Source: Ephemeroptericola cinctiostellae (lineage in GTDB: Bacteria; Pseudomonadota; Gammaproteobacteria; Burkholderiales; Burkholderiaceae). From it: a DNA stretch of 64,000 nucleotides. The position numbers and the translations under genes are program-made. How positions within the stretch are numbered: position 1 is the stretch's first letter; every line of letters begins with the position of its first letter. The DNA lies in the NCBI RefSeq assembly GCF_003339525.1, contig NZ_CP031124.1, positions 62,001 to 126,000 of the forward strand, given 5' to 3'. Shown here piece after piece: positions 44,063-52,418 of this stretch. Below the pieces are notes generated by a model that was given only the letters and a program-made list of their open reading frames with translations, was not told where the DNA came from and did no database searches.

Positions 44063-45871
44063 TTATTTCTTCTTCTGCGGCGGCAAATCCGTGCAATGCC
44101 CTTTAAACACTTCCGCCGCCATGCCGACTGATTCGCCAAGCGTTGGGTGTGGGTGGATGGTTTTACCCACGTCCACTGCGTCCGCGCCCATTTCAATCGC
44201 CAAGCAAATTTCTGAGATCAAATCGCCCGCGCCTGTGCCGACGATGCCGCCACCGATGACGCGACCGGTGTCTTGGTCAAAAATCAGCTTGGTGAAACCT
44301 TCGTCACGGCCATTGGCAATTGCGCGACCCGATGCAGCCCATGGGAATACGCCTTTGCCCACTTTAAGGCCTTGTGCTTTGGCGGCATCTTCGGTCATGC
44401 CAGCCCATGCCACTTCGGGGTCGGTGTAGGCAACCGATGGAATTTGACGCACGTCAAAGTATGATTTTTCGCCAAATGCTGCTTCTGCGGCCACGTGTGC
44501 TTCATGCACCGCTTTGTGCGCGAGCATGGGCTGTCCGACAATGTCACCAATCGCAAAGATGTGTGGCACGTTGGTGCGCATTTGTGCATCAACATTGATG
44601 AAACCACGATCGGTGACCGCAACGCCGGCTTTATCGGCATCAATCAGCAAACCATTGGGTGCACGACCGACGGCAACAAGCACGAGGTCGTAACGTTGTG
44701 GCTCGGCAGGGGCGGTGGATTTGTCGTTGGCTTTCTCGAAGGTGACGTAAATGCCATCGTCTTTCGCTTCCACGGCGACGGTTTTGGTGTTGATGTACAC
44801 ATTGTCAAAACGCGCTTCGTTGTATTTTTGCCAAACTTTAACGAGGTCGCGGTCTGCACCTTGCATGAGACCGTCGAGCATTTCAACCACGTCTAAACGT
44901 GCGCCGAGGCTTGAGTACACCGTACCCATTTCGAGGCCAATGATGCCGCCACCGATGATGAGCATTTTGTTTGGCACTTGGCGCAATTCCAGTGCGCCGG
45001 TGCTGTCGACGATGCGATCATCTTGTGGAATGAAAGGTAAGTTAACCACGCGCGAGCCTGCAGCGATGATGGCTTTTGCGAAACGCACCACTTTTTTCAC
45101 ATCGGTGGTTTCTGAGCCTGTACCTGTGGTTTCGGTCACTTCCATGTGGTTCGGGTCGATGAATTTACCGATACCGCGCACGGTGGTGACCTTGCGTGCT
45201 TTCGCCATACCAGCGAGGCCACCCGTGAGTTTTTTCACCACATTGGCTTTGTAATCACGTAATTTGTCGAGGTCAACCGTCGGTGCGGCAAAATTGATGC
45301 CGTGCGAACCCATGTGCTGCGCTTCATCCATGATGGCTGCGGTGTGCAATAAGGCTTTTGAAGGAATACAACCCACATTCAAGCACACGCCGCCGAGGGT
45401 AGCATAACGCTCAACAATCACAGTGTTCATACCCAAATCAGCGGCACGGAATGCGGCCGAATAACCACCAGGGCCCGCACCGAGAACAAGCATTTCACAC
45501 TCCACATCAACAGGACCGTTGTATGAACCTGCAGGGACAACCACTGCCGAAGGTGCGGGTGCTGCGGCAGCTGGCGCGGGTGCGGCCACTGCTGCGGGCG
45601 CGCTGGCGGCGGGTGCTGCTGCGACGGCACCTGCGGCTTCGATCAATACGACCACCGTGCCTTCGCTGATTTTATCGCCCATGGCGACTTTGATTTCTTT
45701 GACCACACCTGCTGCACTCGAAGGCACGTCCATGGTGGCTTTGTCTGATTCCAGTGTGACCAACGCGTCTTCAACCGCGATGACATCACCGACTTTGACA
45801 TGGATTTCAATCACAGGCACATCGCTGTAATCGCCGATGTCTGGGACTTTAACTTCTATTAATTGACTCAT
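44063..45871 (-). CDS. lpdA: dihydrolipoyl dehydrogenase with N-terminal lipoyl domain
   Basis: This is the E3 component (602 aa) that re-oxidises dihydrolipoamide with NAD+ for the pyruvate dehydrogenase complex. The N-terminal lipoyl domain (1-80, lipoyl Lys44 in ESDKATMDVP) is followed by an Ala/Pro linker (81-118). The flavoprotein has GAGPGGYSAAFRAADLG, the redox pair C163/C168 (GGVCLNVGCIPSK), LIIGGGIIGLEMGTVY and the C-terminal HPHPTLGESVGMAAE. The fused lipoyl domain is known from Neisseria and betaproteobacteria. It is nearly identical to both lipoyl domains of AceF. Confidence 0.96.
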   Translation of the reverse strand: MSQLIEVKVPDIGDYSDVPVIEIHVKVGDVIAVEDALVTLESDKATMDVPSSAAGVVKEIKVAMGDKISEGTVVVLIEAAGAVAAAPAASAPAAVAAPAPAAAAPAPSAVVVPAGSYNGPVDVECEMLVLGAGPGGYSAAFRAADLGMNTVIVERYATLGGVCLNVGCIPSKALLHTAAIMDEAQHMGSHGINFAAPTVDLDKLRDYKANVVKKLTGGLAGMAKARKVTTVRGIGKFIDPNHMEVTETTGTGSETTDVKKVVRFAKAIIAAGSRVVNLPFIPQDDRIVDSTGALELRQVPNKMLIIGGGIIGLEMGTVYSSLGARLDVVEMLDGLMQGADRDLVKVWQKYNEARFDNVYINTKTVAVEAKDDGIYVTFEKANDKSTAPAEPQRYDLVLVAVGRAPNGLLIDADKAGVAVTDRGFINVDAQMRTNVPHIFAIGDIVGQPMLAHKAVHEAHVAAEAAFGEKSYFDVRQIPSVAYTDPEVAWAGMTEDAAKAQGLKVGKGVFPWAASGRAIANGRDEGFTKLIFDQDTGRVIGGGIVGTGAGDLISEICLAIEMGADAVDVGKTIHPHPTLGESVGMAAEVFKGHCTDLPPQKKK

Positions 45872-46031
45872 TTTTGTCTTCCTCTATTTTTTTGGTTACT
45901 CATCATTCGCTGCAGATAATGCCGACTACAATTCAGTGGGTGTGTGGCACACCATCTAACTCAGCACTGTGTTCACCATCAATACGTATGGCACATTTGA
46001 ATGGATTTCGCTGCGCGACAATGACAGGAGC

Positions 46032-46385
46032 TTAATGATTGATGCCGTCGTAATGCACCACATCCACACCATCCAAGCTCAATTCTTCATCCAAACAATT
46101 CAAATTGATCGCCACCGACTCCCCTTTACCATCTGGGGGAATTCCAATCGAAAATGGTGCACAACCACAGGTTTTGCAAAAATGGTGTGCAATTTGATGC
46201 TTGTTGAACAAATACGTGCTAAAACTGCCTTCAGGCATGACCAAATGTGCAGCGGCTTTTGATGTAAACCACAACCGAACACCTTTGCGACGGCAATGTG
46301 AACAATTGCATTCCACCACTTGCTTGATGTCGGCTTCAATTGCAAACTTCAACTGACCACAATGACAACTTCCTGTGTATTTCAT
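46032..46385 (-). CDS. GFA family (DUF636) zinc protein
   Basis: This 117-aa protein is related to glutathione-dependent formaldehyde-activating enzyme. Zinc Cys pairs are visible in GSCHCGQLKFAI, ECNCSHCRRKGV and FCKTCGCAPFSIG. It ends SLDGVDVVHYDGINH. Actual substrates of these single-domain members are unknown. It lies between lpdA and a GST gene, 14 bp after the latter, which suggests a shared glutathione-linked role. Confidence 0.85.
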   Translation of the reverse strand: MKYTGSCHCGQLKFAIEADIKQVVECNCSHCRRKGVRLWFTSKAAAHLVMPEGSFSTYLFNKHQIAHHFCKTCGCAPFSIGIPPDGKGESVAINLNCLDEELSLDGVDVVHYDGINH

Positions 46386-46399
46386 GGTTCACCCTATTT

Positions 46400-46978
46400 T
46401 TACATTGGAAATGCGGCGCGAGATGTGACGCGATTTAAATAATCATCAAACGCGGCACAGGTCGGCACCATTTTGAACAGACGCACAAAAAAGTTAAGCT
46501 GCGAACCCACATACACGTCTGCGGCAGTAAAGCGCTCGCCTGCAACATAAGCATTGCGTGACAAGTGACCCACCAATGCTTGAACCGCCCGTTCAGAATC
46601 GCCACAACCCATTTGTGCTTTTTGACGTTCATCCAACACGATGCCTGCCCCGTGAAATGCCAAACCCTGCTCCAGAGTGGCCGTGGCAAAAACCGTCCAG
46701 CGATAATAATCCGCACGTTCAGACTCAAGTGGTTTTAAATGGGCCTCAGGAAAAACATCGGCCAGATACAAACAAATTGCCGCCGCTTCAGTCACCACTT
46801 TACCGTCATGCACCAAAGTCGGTACTTTACCCATCGGGTTAAGTGCCAAAAACTCTGGGGTTTTCATCGCTGCACCGTATTCAAGTTCAACTTTTTCGTA
46901 CGGCACACCCACTTCAGCAAGCATCCATTCGGCGATTTTGCCGCGCGACATGGGATTCGTATATAAAGTCAAAGACAT
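46400..46978 (-). CDS. glutathione S-transferase family protein
   Basis: This 192-aa protein has a thioredoxin-like N-terminal domain (LTLYTNPMSRGKIAEWMLAE, ALNPMGKVPTLVHDG, VVTEAAAICLYLAD) and an alpha-helical C-terminal domain (AERFTAADVYVGSQLNFFVR). It should conjugate glutathione to electrophiles or act as a reductase; the substrate is not known. Pro9-Met-Ser is in the usual active-site position. It lies 95 bp downstream of aceF, with GFA following. Confidence 0.88.
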   Translation of the reverse strand: MSLTLYTNPMSRGKIAEWMLAEVGVPYEKVELEYGAAMKTPEFLALNPMGKVPTLVHDGKVVTEAAAICLYLADVFPEAHLKPLESERADYYRWTVFATATLEQGLAFHGAGIVLDERQKAQMGCGDSERAVQALVGHLSRNAYVAGERFTAADVYVGSQLNFFVRLFKMVPTCAAFDDYLNRVTSRAAFPM

Positions 46979-47073
46979 GGCATTCCTTTAATGTGGATAC
47001 TGCAATGATGCCGCGCCTGTTGCACAATCTCCTTTTTAGTGGGGATTGCGCATCAAGCCCGTAATGACAAAGC

Positions 47074-48717
47074 TTACATCAACACCCGACGAAAATCCGC
47101 CAAAACCGCAGCCAAATAGGCATTGAATCGCGCAGCCGCTGCACCGTCGATGACGCGATGGTCAAATGACAAGCACAATGGGCAGATCAAACGAGGGGTG
47201 AAATCTTTACCATTCCACACAGGTTTCATCGCTGACTTCATCACGCCCAAAATGGCCACTTCAGGTGCATTGATGATCGGCGTGAACGACGTGCCGCCAA
47301 TGCCACCCAGTGATGAAATGGTAAAGCAACCGCCACTCATGTCGGCGGGCTTGAGTTTGCCCTCGCGGGCTTGTTTCGCCAAATCGCTCATTTCTGTTGC
47401 AATTTGCGCCACACCTTTTTTATCACAATCTTTGATAACAGGCACCATCAGACCATTTGGCGTGTCGGCTGCGAAACCAATGTGGAAGTATTTTTTGAGG
47501 ATGAGGTTGTCACCATCGATCGATGCATTGAACTCTGGGAATTTTTTCAGGGCTTGCACCACCGCTTTGATGATGAATGCGAGCATTGAGAATTTGACGC
47601 CTTGTTTCTCGTACTCTTTGTTCATTTGAACGCGGAAGTTCTCGAGCTCAGTCACGTCAGCATCTTCGTTGACCGTCACATGCGGAATCATGACCCAGTT
47701 GCGCGCCAAATTCGCGCCAGAAATTTTCTTGATGCGTGACATCGGTTGTGATTCGATTTCACCAAACTTGGTGAAATCGACTTTTGGCCAAGGCAACAGA
47801 TCCAAGCCAACGCCTGAACCACCTGCTGGTGCTGCCACAGCCGCCCCCGCCAAAGCCACTTGACCCGTCATGACCGACTTGATGAAACCACGCACATCGT
47901 CGGGGGTGATGCGACCTTTAATGCCAGAACCTTTAACAAGGCCAATGTCCACACCGAGTTCGCGTGCAAATTTGCGCACCGACGGCGAGGCATGGGCTGT
48001 TTTTGATGCGGCAACGGCAACAGCAGGTGCGGCCGACGCAGCAGCAACGGCTGGGGCTGGTGCTGCTGAAACAGGCGCTGGAGCGGCCGATGCGGCGGGT
48101 GCTGCTGGAGCCGACACGGGAGCAGGCGCAGACGCACTGCCCGCAGCTTCAACGATGACCACAACCGAGCCCTCAGAGATTTTATCGCCTAAAGCCACTT
48201 TGATTTCTTTCACCACACCAGCAGCACTCGATGGCACATCCATCGTGGCTTTATCTGATTCAAGCGTCACCAGCGCATCTTCAACCGCAATGGTATCGCC
48301 AACTTTAACGTGGATTTCGATGACGGGCACATCGCTGTAGTCACCAATGTCAGGGACTTTGACTTCAACGGCACCACCTGTCGCTGCTGCGGCCACAGGA
48401 GCAGCAACTGCAACAGGCGCTGCTGGTGCAGCAGCAGGGGCTGGGGCAGAAACAGGGGCAGTCTCTGCGCTCGCGCCAGCAGCTTCAACGATGACCACGA
48501 CAGACCCTTCAGAAATTTTATCGCCTAATGCCACTTTAATTTCTTTGACCACACCCGCTGCGCTTGATGGCACATCCATCGTGGCTTTGTCTGATTCTAA
48601 TGTCACCAATGAATCTTCAACGGCAATGGTATCGCCGACTTTAACGTGGATTTCGATGACGGGTACATCGCTGTAGTCACCAATGTCTGGGACTTTCACT
48701 TCTACTAATTGACTCAT
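47074..48717 (-). CDS. aceF: dihydrolipoyllysine acetyltransferase (E2 of pyruvate dehydrogenase)
   Basis: AceF (547 aa) carries acetyl groups from E1 to CoA. Two lipoyl domains lie at 1-80 (Lys44) and about 113-192 (Lys156), each with ESDKATMDVPSSAAG, separated by Ala/Pro linkers. An E1/E3-binding domain follows (SPSVRKFARELGVDIGLVKG). The catalytic domain has LPWPKVDFTKFGEIE and the catalytic SFDHRVIDGAAAARF near the end. The two lipoyl domains differ from each other and from that of LpdA at only a few positions. Confidence 0.97.
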   Translation of the reverse strand: MSQLVEVKVPDIGDYSDVPVIEIHVKVGDTIAVEDSLVTLESDKATMDVPSSAAGVVKEIKVALGDKISEGSVVVIVEAAGASAETAPVSAPAPAAAPAAPVAVAAPVAAAATGGAVEVKVPDIGDYSDVPVIEIHVKVGDTIAVEDALVTLESDKATMDVPSSAAGVVKEIKVALGDKISEGSVVVIVEAAGSASAPAPVSAPAAPAASAAPAPVSAAPAPAVAAASAAPAVAVAASKTAHASPSVRKFARELGVDIGLVKGSGIKGRITPDDVRGFIKSVMTGQVALAGAAVAAPAGGSGVGLDLLPWPKVDFTKFGEIESQPMSRIKKISGANLARNWVMIPHVTVNEDADVTELENFRVQMNKEYEKQGVKFSMLAFIIKAVVQALKKFPEFNASIDGDNLILKKYFHIGFAADTPNGLMVPVIKDCDKKGVAQIATEMSDLAKQAREGKLKPADMSGGCFTISSLGGIGGTSFTPIINAPEVAILGVMKSAMKPVWNGKDFTPRLICPLCLSFDHRVIDGAAAARFNAYLAAVLADFRRVLM

Positions 48718-48751
48718 TTTGTCTTCCTCATTTTATTTGTGTGGCTAGCCA

Positions 48752-49045
48752 TCAAACTTCGCGATAGGTCTGAACATCAGGTGCTTGCACAAGTAATGAC
48801 CCAATATTCGAAACCGCTTCGATCAGATGAGCAGCACCTTCATGTTTTTTCAGTGCATCTTCACTCGCCCACCGCTCAACAAAGGTAAATGAACTGCTGT
48901 CTTGTGTGGCGTTCAACAACATGTAAGACAAACAGCCCTCCTCTTGTTGCGTATGTTGGATCAGTTTGGCAAAAATATTGCGTGCAGTCTCAATGTGCTC
49001 AGGTTGAACTTTAAACTGAGCCAAAACATGAATTACTGTACTCAT
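48752..49045 (-). CDS. antibiotic biosynthesis monooxygenase (ABM)-like protein
   Basis: This 97-aa protein has a dimeric alpha/beta-barrel (ABM) pattern: STVIHVLAQFKVQPEHIETA, EEGCLSYMLLNATQDSSSFT and VERWASEDALKKHEGAAHL. Such proteins include quinol monooxygenases and small stress proteins. The start chosen has AGGAGA upstream. It is unusual that it lies between aceE and aceF (18 bp after aceE, 34 bp before aceF), so it is very likely co-transcribed with them. Confidence 0.85.
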   Translation of the reverse strand: MSTVIHVLAQFKVQPEHIETARNIFAKLIQHTQQEEGCLSYMLLNATQDSSSFTFVERWASEDALKKHEGAAHLIEAVSNIGSLLVQAPDVQTYREV

Positions 49046-49063
49046 AGATTCTCCTGTCAACAC

Positions 49064-51724
49064 TTAAACCGTCATGGGGTTGGGTTTCGTCACGTCCAAA
49101 TTGTATTTGGCAATCGCTTGTGCAACGATTTCGCTGGAGATCGTGCCTTCATCAGCCAATGATTTAAGCGCAGCCACCGTGACCCAGTAACGGTTCACTT
49201 CAAAGAAATGGCGCAATTTTTCACGCGTGTCTGAACGACCGAAACCATCGGTGCCAAGCACTGTGTAACGTGCTGGAACAAAAGCGCGGATTTGCTCAGG
49301 CAAAGCACGAACGTAATCAGTTGCCACCACCACAGGTGCTTTAGAATCGCCCAAGATTTTTTCAACGTGAGATACGGTGCGTGCAGCCGTTGGGTTCAGC
49401 AGATTTTGACGTTCAGCAGCAATACCGTCACGTGACAACTCAACAAAACTTGGCGCGGCGTACAAATCAGCGTCAACATTCCAGTCGACTTTGAGCAAGG
49501 TCGCCGCTTCCATCACTTCATTGAAAATCGTACCTGAGCCCATCAAGCGCACTTGCGCATTGCCTGATTTACGGAATGCGTACAAACCTTTGATGATGTC
49601 TTGCTCCGCACCTTCTGGCATTGCTGGGTGTGCGTAGTTTTCATTCATCACCGTGAGGTAGTAGTACACGTCTTCTTGCTCTTGGTACATGCGACGCATG
49701 CCGTCTTGCACGACCACAGCCACTTCATAAGCAAAGGTTGGATCATACGACACACAATTTGGAATCGCACCTGACCACAAATGGCTGTGACCGTCTTCGT
49801 GCTGTAAACCTTCGCCATTCAATGTGGTGCGACCAGCGGTGCCGCCGACCAAGAAACCACGCGAACGCATGTCACCCGCCGCCCAGCACAAATCGCCAAT
49901 GCGTTGGAAACCAAACATTGAGTAGAAAATATAAAACGGAATCATCGGCAAGTTGTGCGTTGAGTACGACGTTGCAGCCGCAATCCAGTCACACATTGCG
50001 CCCGCTTCGTTGATGCCTTCTTGCAGCACTTGACCTGTTTTTGACTCTTTGTAGAACATCAATTGGTCATGATCTTGCGGCGTGTAGGTTTGACCATCTT
50101 GGTTCCAAATACCCAACTGGCGGAACAAGCCCTCCATACCAAACGTACGCGATTCATCAGGGACGATCGGCACGATGTATTTGTTGATGTTTTTGTCTTT
50201 CAGCAAGATGTTCAACATGCGCACAAAAGCCATCGTGGTTGAAATCTCGCGACCTTCAGCCGTTTCTTTCAGCAAAGGTTCAAAAGCAGACAATGGCGGG
50301 ATCACCAGTTCAACGTCGGTCTTACGACGGCGTTGTGGCAAGTAGCCACCCAGTTCTTGACGACGCGCGCGCATGTATTCGAGTTCTTTTGAACCCTCTT
50401 CAAACTTAACCAGTGGTGTTTTTTCGAGGTCTTCGTCTTTGACTGGGATTTCAAAACGATCACGGAATGCGCGAATGTCTTCAATCGCCATTTTTTTCTG
50501 TTGATGCACGGTGTTTTGCGCTTCGCCTGACGCGCCCATGCCGTAACCTTTGACCGTTTTTGCCAAAATCAAAGTGGGCATGTCCGTCGCATCTTGCGCT
50601 TCTTTGAAAGCTGCATAAATTTTGTGTGGATCGTGGCCACCACGGTTCAAATCCCAAATGTCGTCATCAGACCAGTCGGCGACCAAAGCTTCGAGCTCAG
50701 GCGTGTTGAACACAGTTTTACGCACATACGCGCCGTTTTTGGACTTCATCGTTTGGTATTCACCATCCACGATTTGACCCAAACGTTGCATCAAAATGCC
50801 TTTTTTGTCACGTGCAAACAACGCATCCCACTTCGTGCCCCAAATGACTTTGATGACATTCCAGCCTGAGCCACGGAATTCGGATTCGAGCTCTTGAATG
50901 ATGCTGCCATTGCCGCGAACAGGGCCGTCCAAGCGTTGCAAATTACAGTTGATGACAAACACGAGATTACCCAAGCGTTCGCGCCCAGCCATGCCAATCG
51001 CACCCAATGATTCAGGCTCATCGGTCTCGCCATCACCCAAAAATGCCCAAACTTTACGGCCTTCAGTTTGTTGCAAACCACGGTCTTGAATGTATTTCAT
51101 GAAACGTGCTTGGTAAATCGCCATGATCGGCCCCAAACCCATTGACACCGTTGGGAATTGCCAAAAATCAGGCATCAACCAAGGGTGTGGGTACGATGAA
51201 ATACCGTTGCCATCGACTTCTTGGCGGAATGAATCGACTTGTACATCGCTTAAACGACCCAGCAAGTACGCACGTGAGTAAATGCCTGGTGAGCAATGGC
51301 CTTGTGAAAACACCAAATCACCGCCATGCGTCGCTGAAGGCGCGTGCCAAAAATGGTTGTAACCCACTTCATACAAGGTTGCAGATGATTGGAATGAACC
51401 AATATGACCACCCACATTGGTGTCTTTATTGGCACGCAACACCATGGCCATCGCATTCCAGCGCACATACGCACGGATGCGGTGCTCAATGTCTTGATCA
51501 CCAGGGATGCGGGGCTGTTGGTCAACGGGGATGGTGTTGATGTATGGCGTTTGTGCGCTGAAAGGTTGATGCACGCCATGCGTGCGCGCGTATGAGATTG
51601 TTTGGTCGATCAAGTAAGCCGCACGTTGTGAGCCACCGTTTTCAATGACGCCACCTAAAGCGTCTAACCATTCTTGTGTTTCTTGCGTGTCAATGTCCAC
51701 GCCCACATTGTGTTGTGCAGCCAT
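49064..51724 (-). CDS. aceE: pyruvate dehydrogenase E1 component (homodimeric type)
   Basis: AceE (886 aa) decarboxylates pyruvate with thiamine diphosphate and acetylates the lipoyl groups of AceF. Family segments are QRAAYLIDQTISYARTHGV, GGDLVFSQGHCSPGIYSRAY, WAFLGDGETDEPESLG (thiamine diphosphate motif, GDG), VKGYGMGASGEAQNT and the C-terminal VLGTDGFGRSDTREKLRHFF. Length is normal for the single-chain proteobacterial enzyme. AGGAG lies 9 nt before the ATG, and a good promoter is 100-130 bp upstream. Confidence 0.97.
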   Translation of the reverse strand: MAAQHNVGVDIDTQETQEWLDALGGVIENGGSQRAAYLIDQTISYARTHGVHQPFSAQTPYINTIPVDQQPRIPGDQDIEHRIRAYVRWNAMAMVLRANKDTNVGGHIGSFQSSATLYEVGYNHFWHAPSATHGGDLVFSQGHCSPGIYSRAYLLGRLSDVQVDSFRQEVDGNGISSYPHPWLMPDFWQFPTVSMGLGPIMAIYQARFMKYIQDRGLQQTEGRKVWAFLGDGETDEPESLGAIGMAGRERLGNLVFVINCNLQRLDGPVRGNGSIIQELESEFRGSGWNVIKVIWGTKWDALFARDKKGILMQRLGQIVDGEYQTMKSKNGAYVRKTVFNTPELEALVADWSDDDIWDLNRGGHDPHKIYAAFKEAQDATDMPTLILAKTVKGYGMGASGEAQNTVHQQKKMAIEDIRAFRDRFEIPVKDEDLEKTPLVKFEEGSKELEYMRARRQELGGYLPQRRRKTDVELVIPPLSAFEPLLKETAEGREISTTMAFVRMLNILLKDKNINKYIVPIVPDESRTFGMEGLFRQLGIWNQDGQTYTPQDHDQLMFYKESKTGQVLQEGINEAGAMCDWIAAATSYSTHNLPMIPFYIFYSMFGFQRIGDLCWAAGDMRSRGFLVGGTAGRTTLNGEGLQHEDGHSHLWSGAIPNCVSYDPTFAYEVAVVVQDGMRRMYQEQEDVYYYLTVMNENYAHPAMPEGAEQDIIKGLYAFRKSGNAQVRLMGSGTIFNEVMEAATLLKVDWNVDADLYAAPSFVELSRDGIAAERQNLLNPTAARTVSHVEKILGDSKAPVVVATDYVRALPEQIRAFVPARYTVLGTDGFGRSDTREKLRHFFEVNRYWVTVAALKSLADEGTISSEIVAQAIAKYNLDVTKPNPMTV

Positions 51725-51821
51725 GCTTGGGTCTCCTAAGAACTTGTTATTGTTAAATATTCATGTCAATCATGTTAACCTCGCAGCACCTTTACCAAAG
51801 ATGTATTTGCAATTGTTTTAT

Positions 51822-51850
51822 ATTCTATGCGCTGTGTCAGCCAGCTGCAA
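51822..51850 (-). promoter_or_regulatory. sigma70 promoter of aceE
   Basis: On the minus strand TTGCAG (51850-51845) is followed after 17 nt by TAGAAT (51827-51822). It leaves a leader of about 90 nt before the aceE ATG. No regulator operator was identified. Confidence 0.7.
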
Positions 51851-51883
51851 GCACTTTTTCACACGGTGATAGTTATTTTCATA

Positions 51884-52050
51884 TTGCGAGAAGACAGCGC
51901 CATGCTTCTATAAAAAAATGAGACACGCACAAAGATAAATACTTTAAAATCCATGTTGTACCCCATGTTTCTATGGGGAAAACGACTTATCACAGCTGCT
52001 TTCACTTTCCTCTTCCTTTGTTACTCATCCATATTTTTTTAGGATCAATC
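51884..52050 (+). promoter_or_regulatory. ridA upstream region with possible promoter and small hairpin
   Basis: TTGCGA (51884-51889) and TATAAA (51909-51914) are 19 nt apart on the plus strand. A hairpin CCCCAT/ATGGGG (51961-51978) lies in the leader. AGGATC precedes the ridA ATG. The whole 326-bp aceE-ridA gap holds no other gene. Confidence 0.35.
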
Positions 52051-52407
52051 ATGATTTCTCGCCACAATATTGAAGACCGCTATTCAGATATGGCTGTTTA
52101 CAATGGTGTTGCTTACCTTGCTGGGCAAATTGCCAACAACACCACACAAAACATCGTGGGCCAAACACGAGAAGTGCTGAGCATGGTGGATGCCTTGCTA
52201 CACAAAGCTGGGACGGATAAGTCTCGCATCCTCATGGCTCAAATCTATTTGAGCAACATGTTGGATTACGATGGGATGAATGAGGCGTGGGATGAATGGG
52301 TGAAAGACATCAAAGGCCATGCGCCACCACGGGCAACCGTGCAATCGCCATTGGCAGGCAGTGAGTTTCTAGTTGAAATCATTGTCACGGCAGCCACAGG
52401 CGTATAA
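52051..52407 (+). CDS. RidA family protein
   Basis: This 118-aa protein begins MISRHNIEDRYSDMAVYNGV and ends PLAGSEFLVEIIVTAATGV, matching the RidA/YjgF family (enamine/imine deaminases that clear reactive intermediates). Conserved VYNGVAYLAGQIAN and PPRATVQSPL are present. The usual catalytic Arg is in PPRATVQ. It belongs to a variant subgroup, so deaminase activity is only likely. The ATG has AGGATC upstream; an earlier ATG would add a non-conserved Leu/His-rich extension. It converges with the SulP gene, stops 11 bp apart. Confidence 0.85.
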   Translation: MISRHNIEDRYSDMAVYNGVAYLAGQIANNTTQNIVGQTREVLSMVDALLHKAGTDKSRILMAQIYLSNMLDYDGMNEAWDEWVKDIKGHAPPRATVQSPLAGSEFLVEIIVTAATGV

Positions 52408-52418
52408 AAAACTACAAT

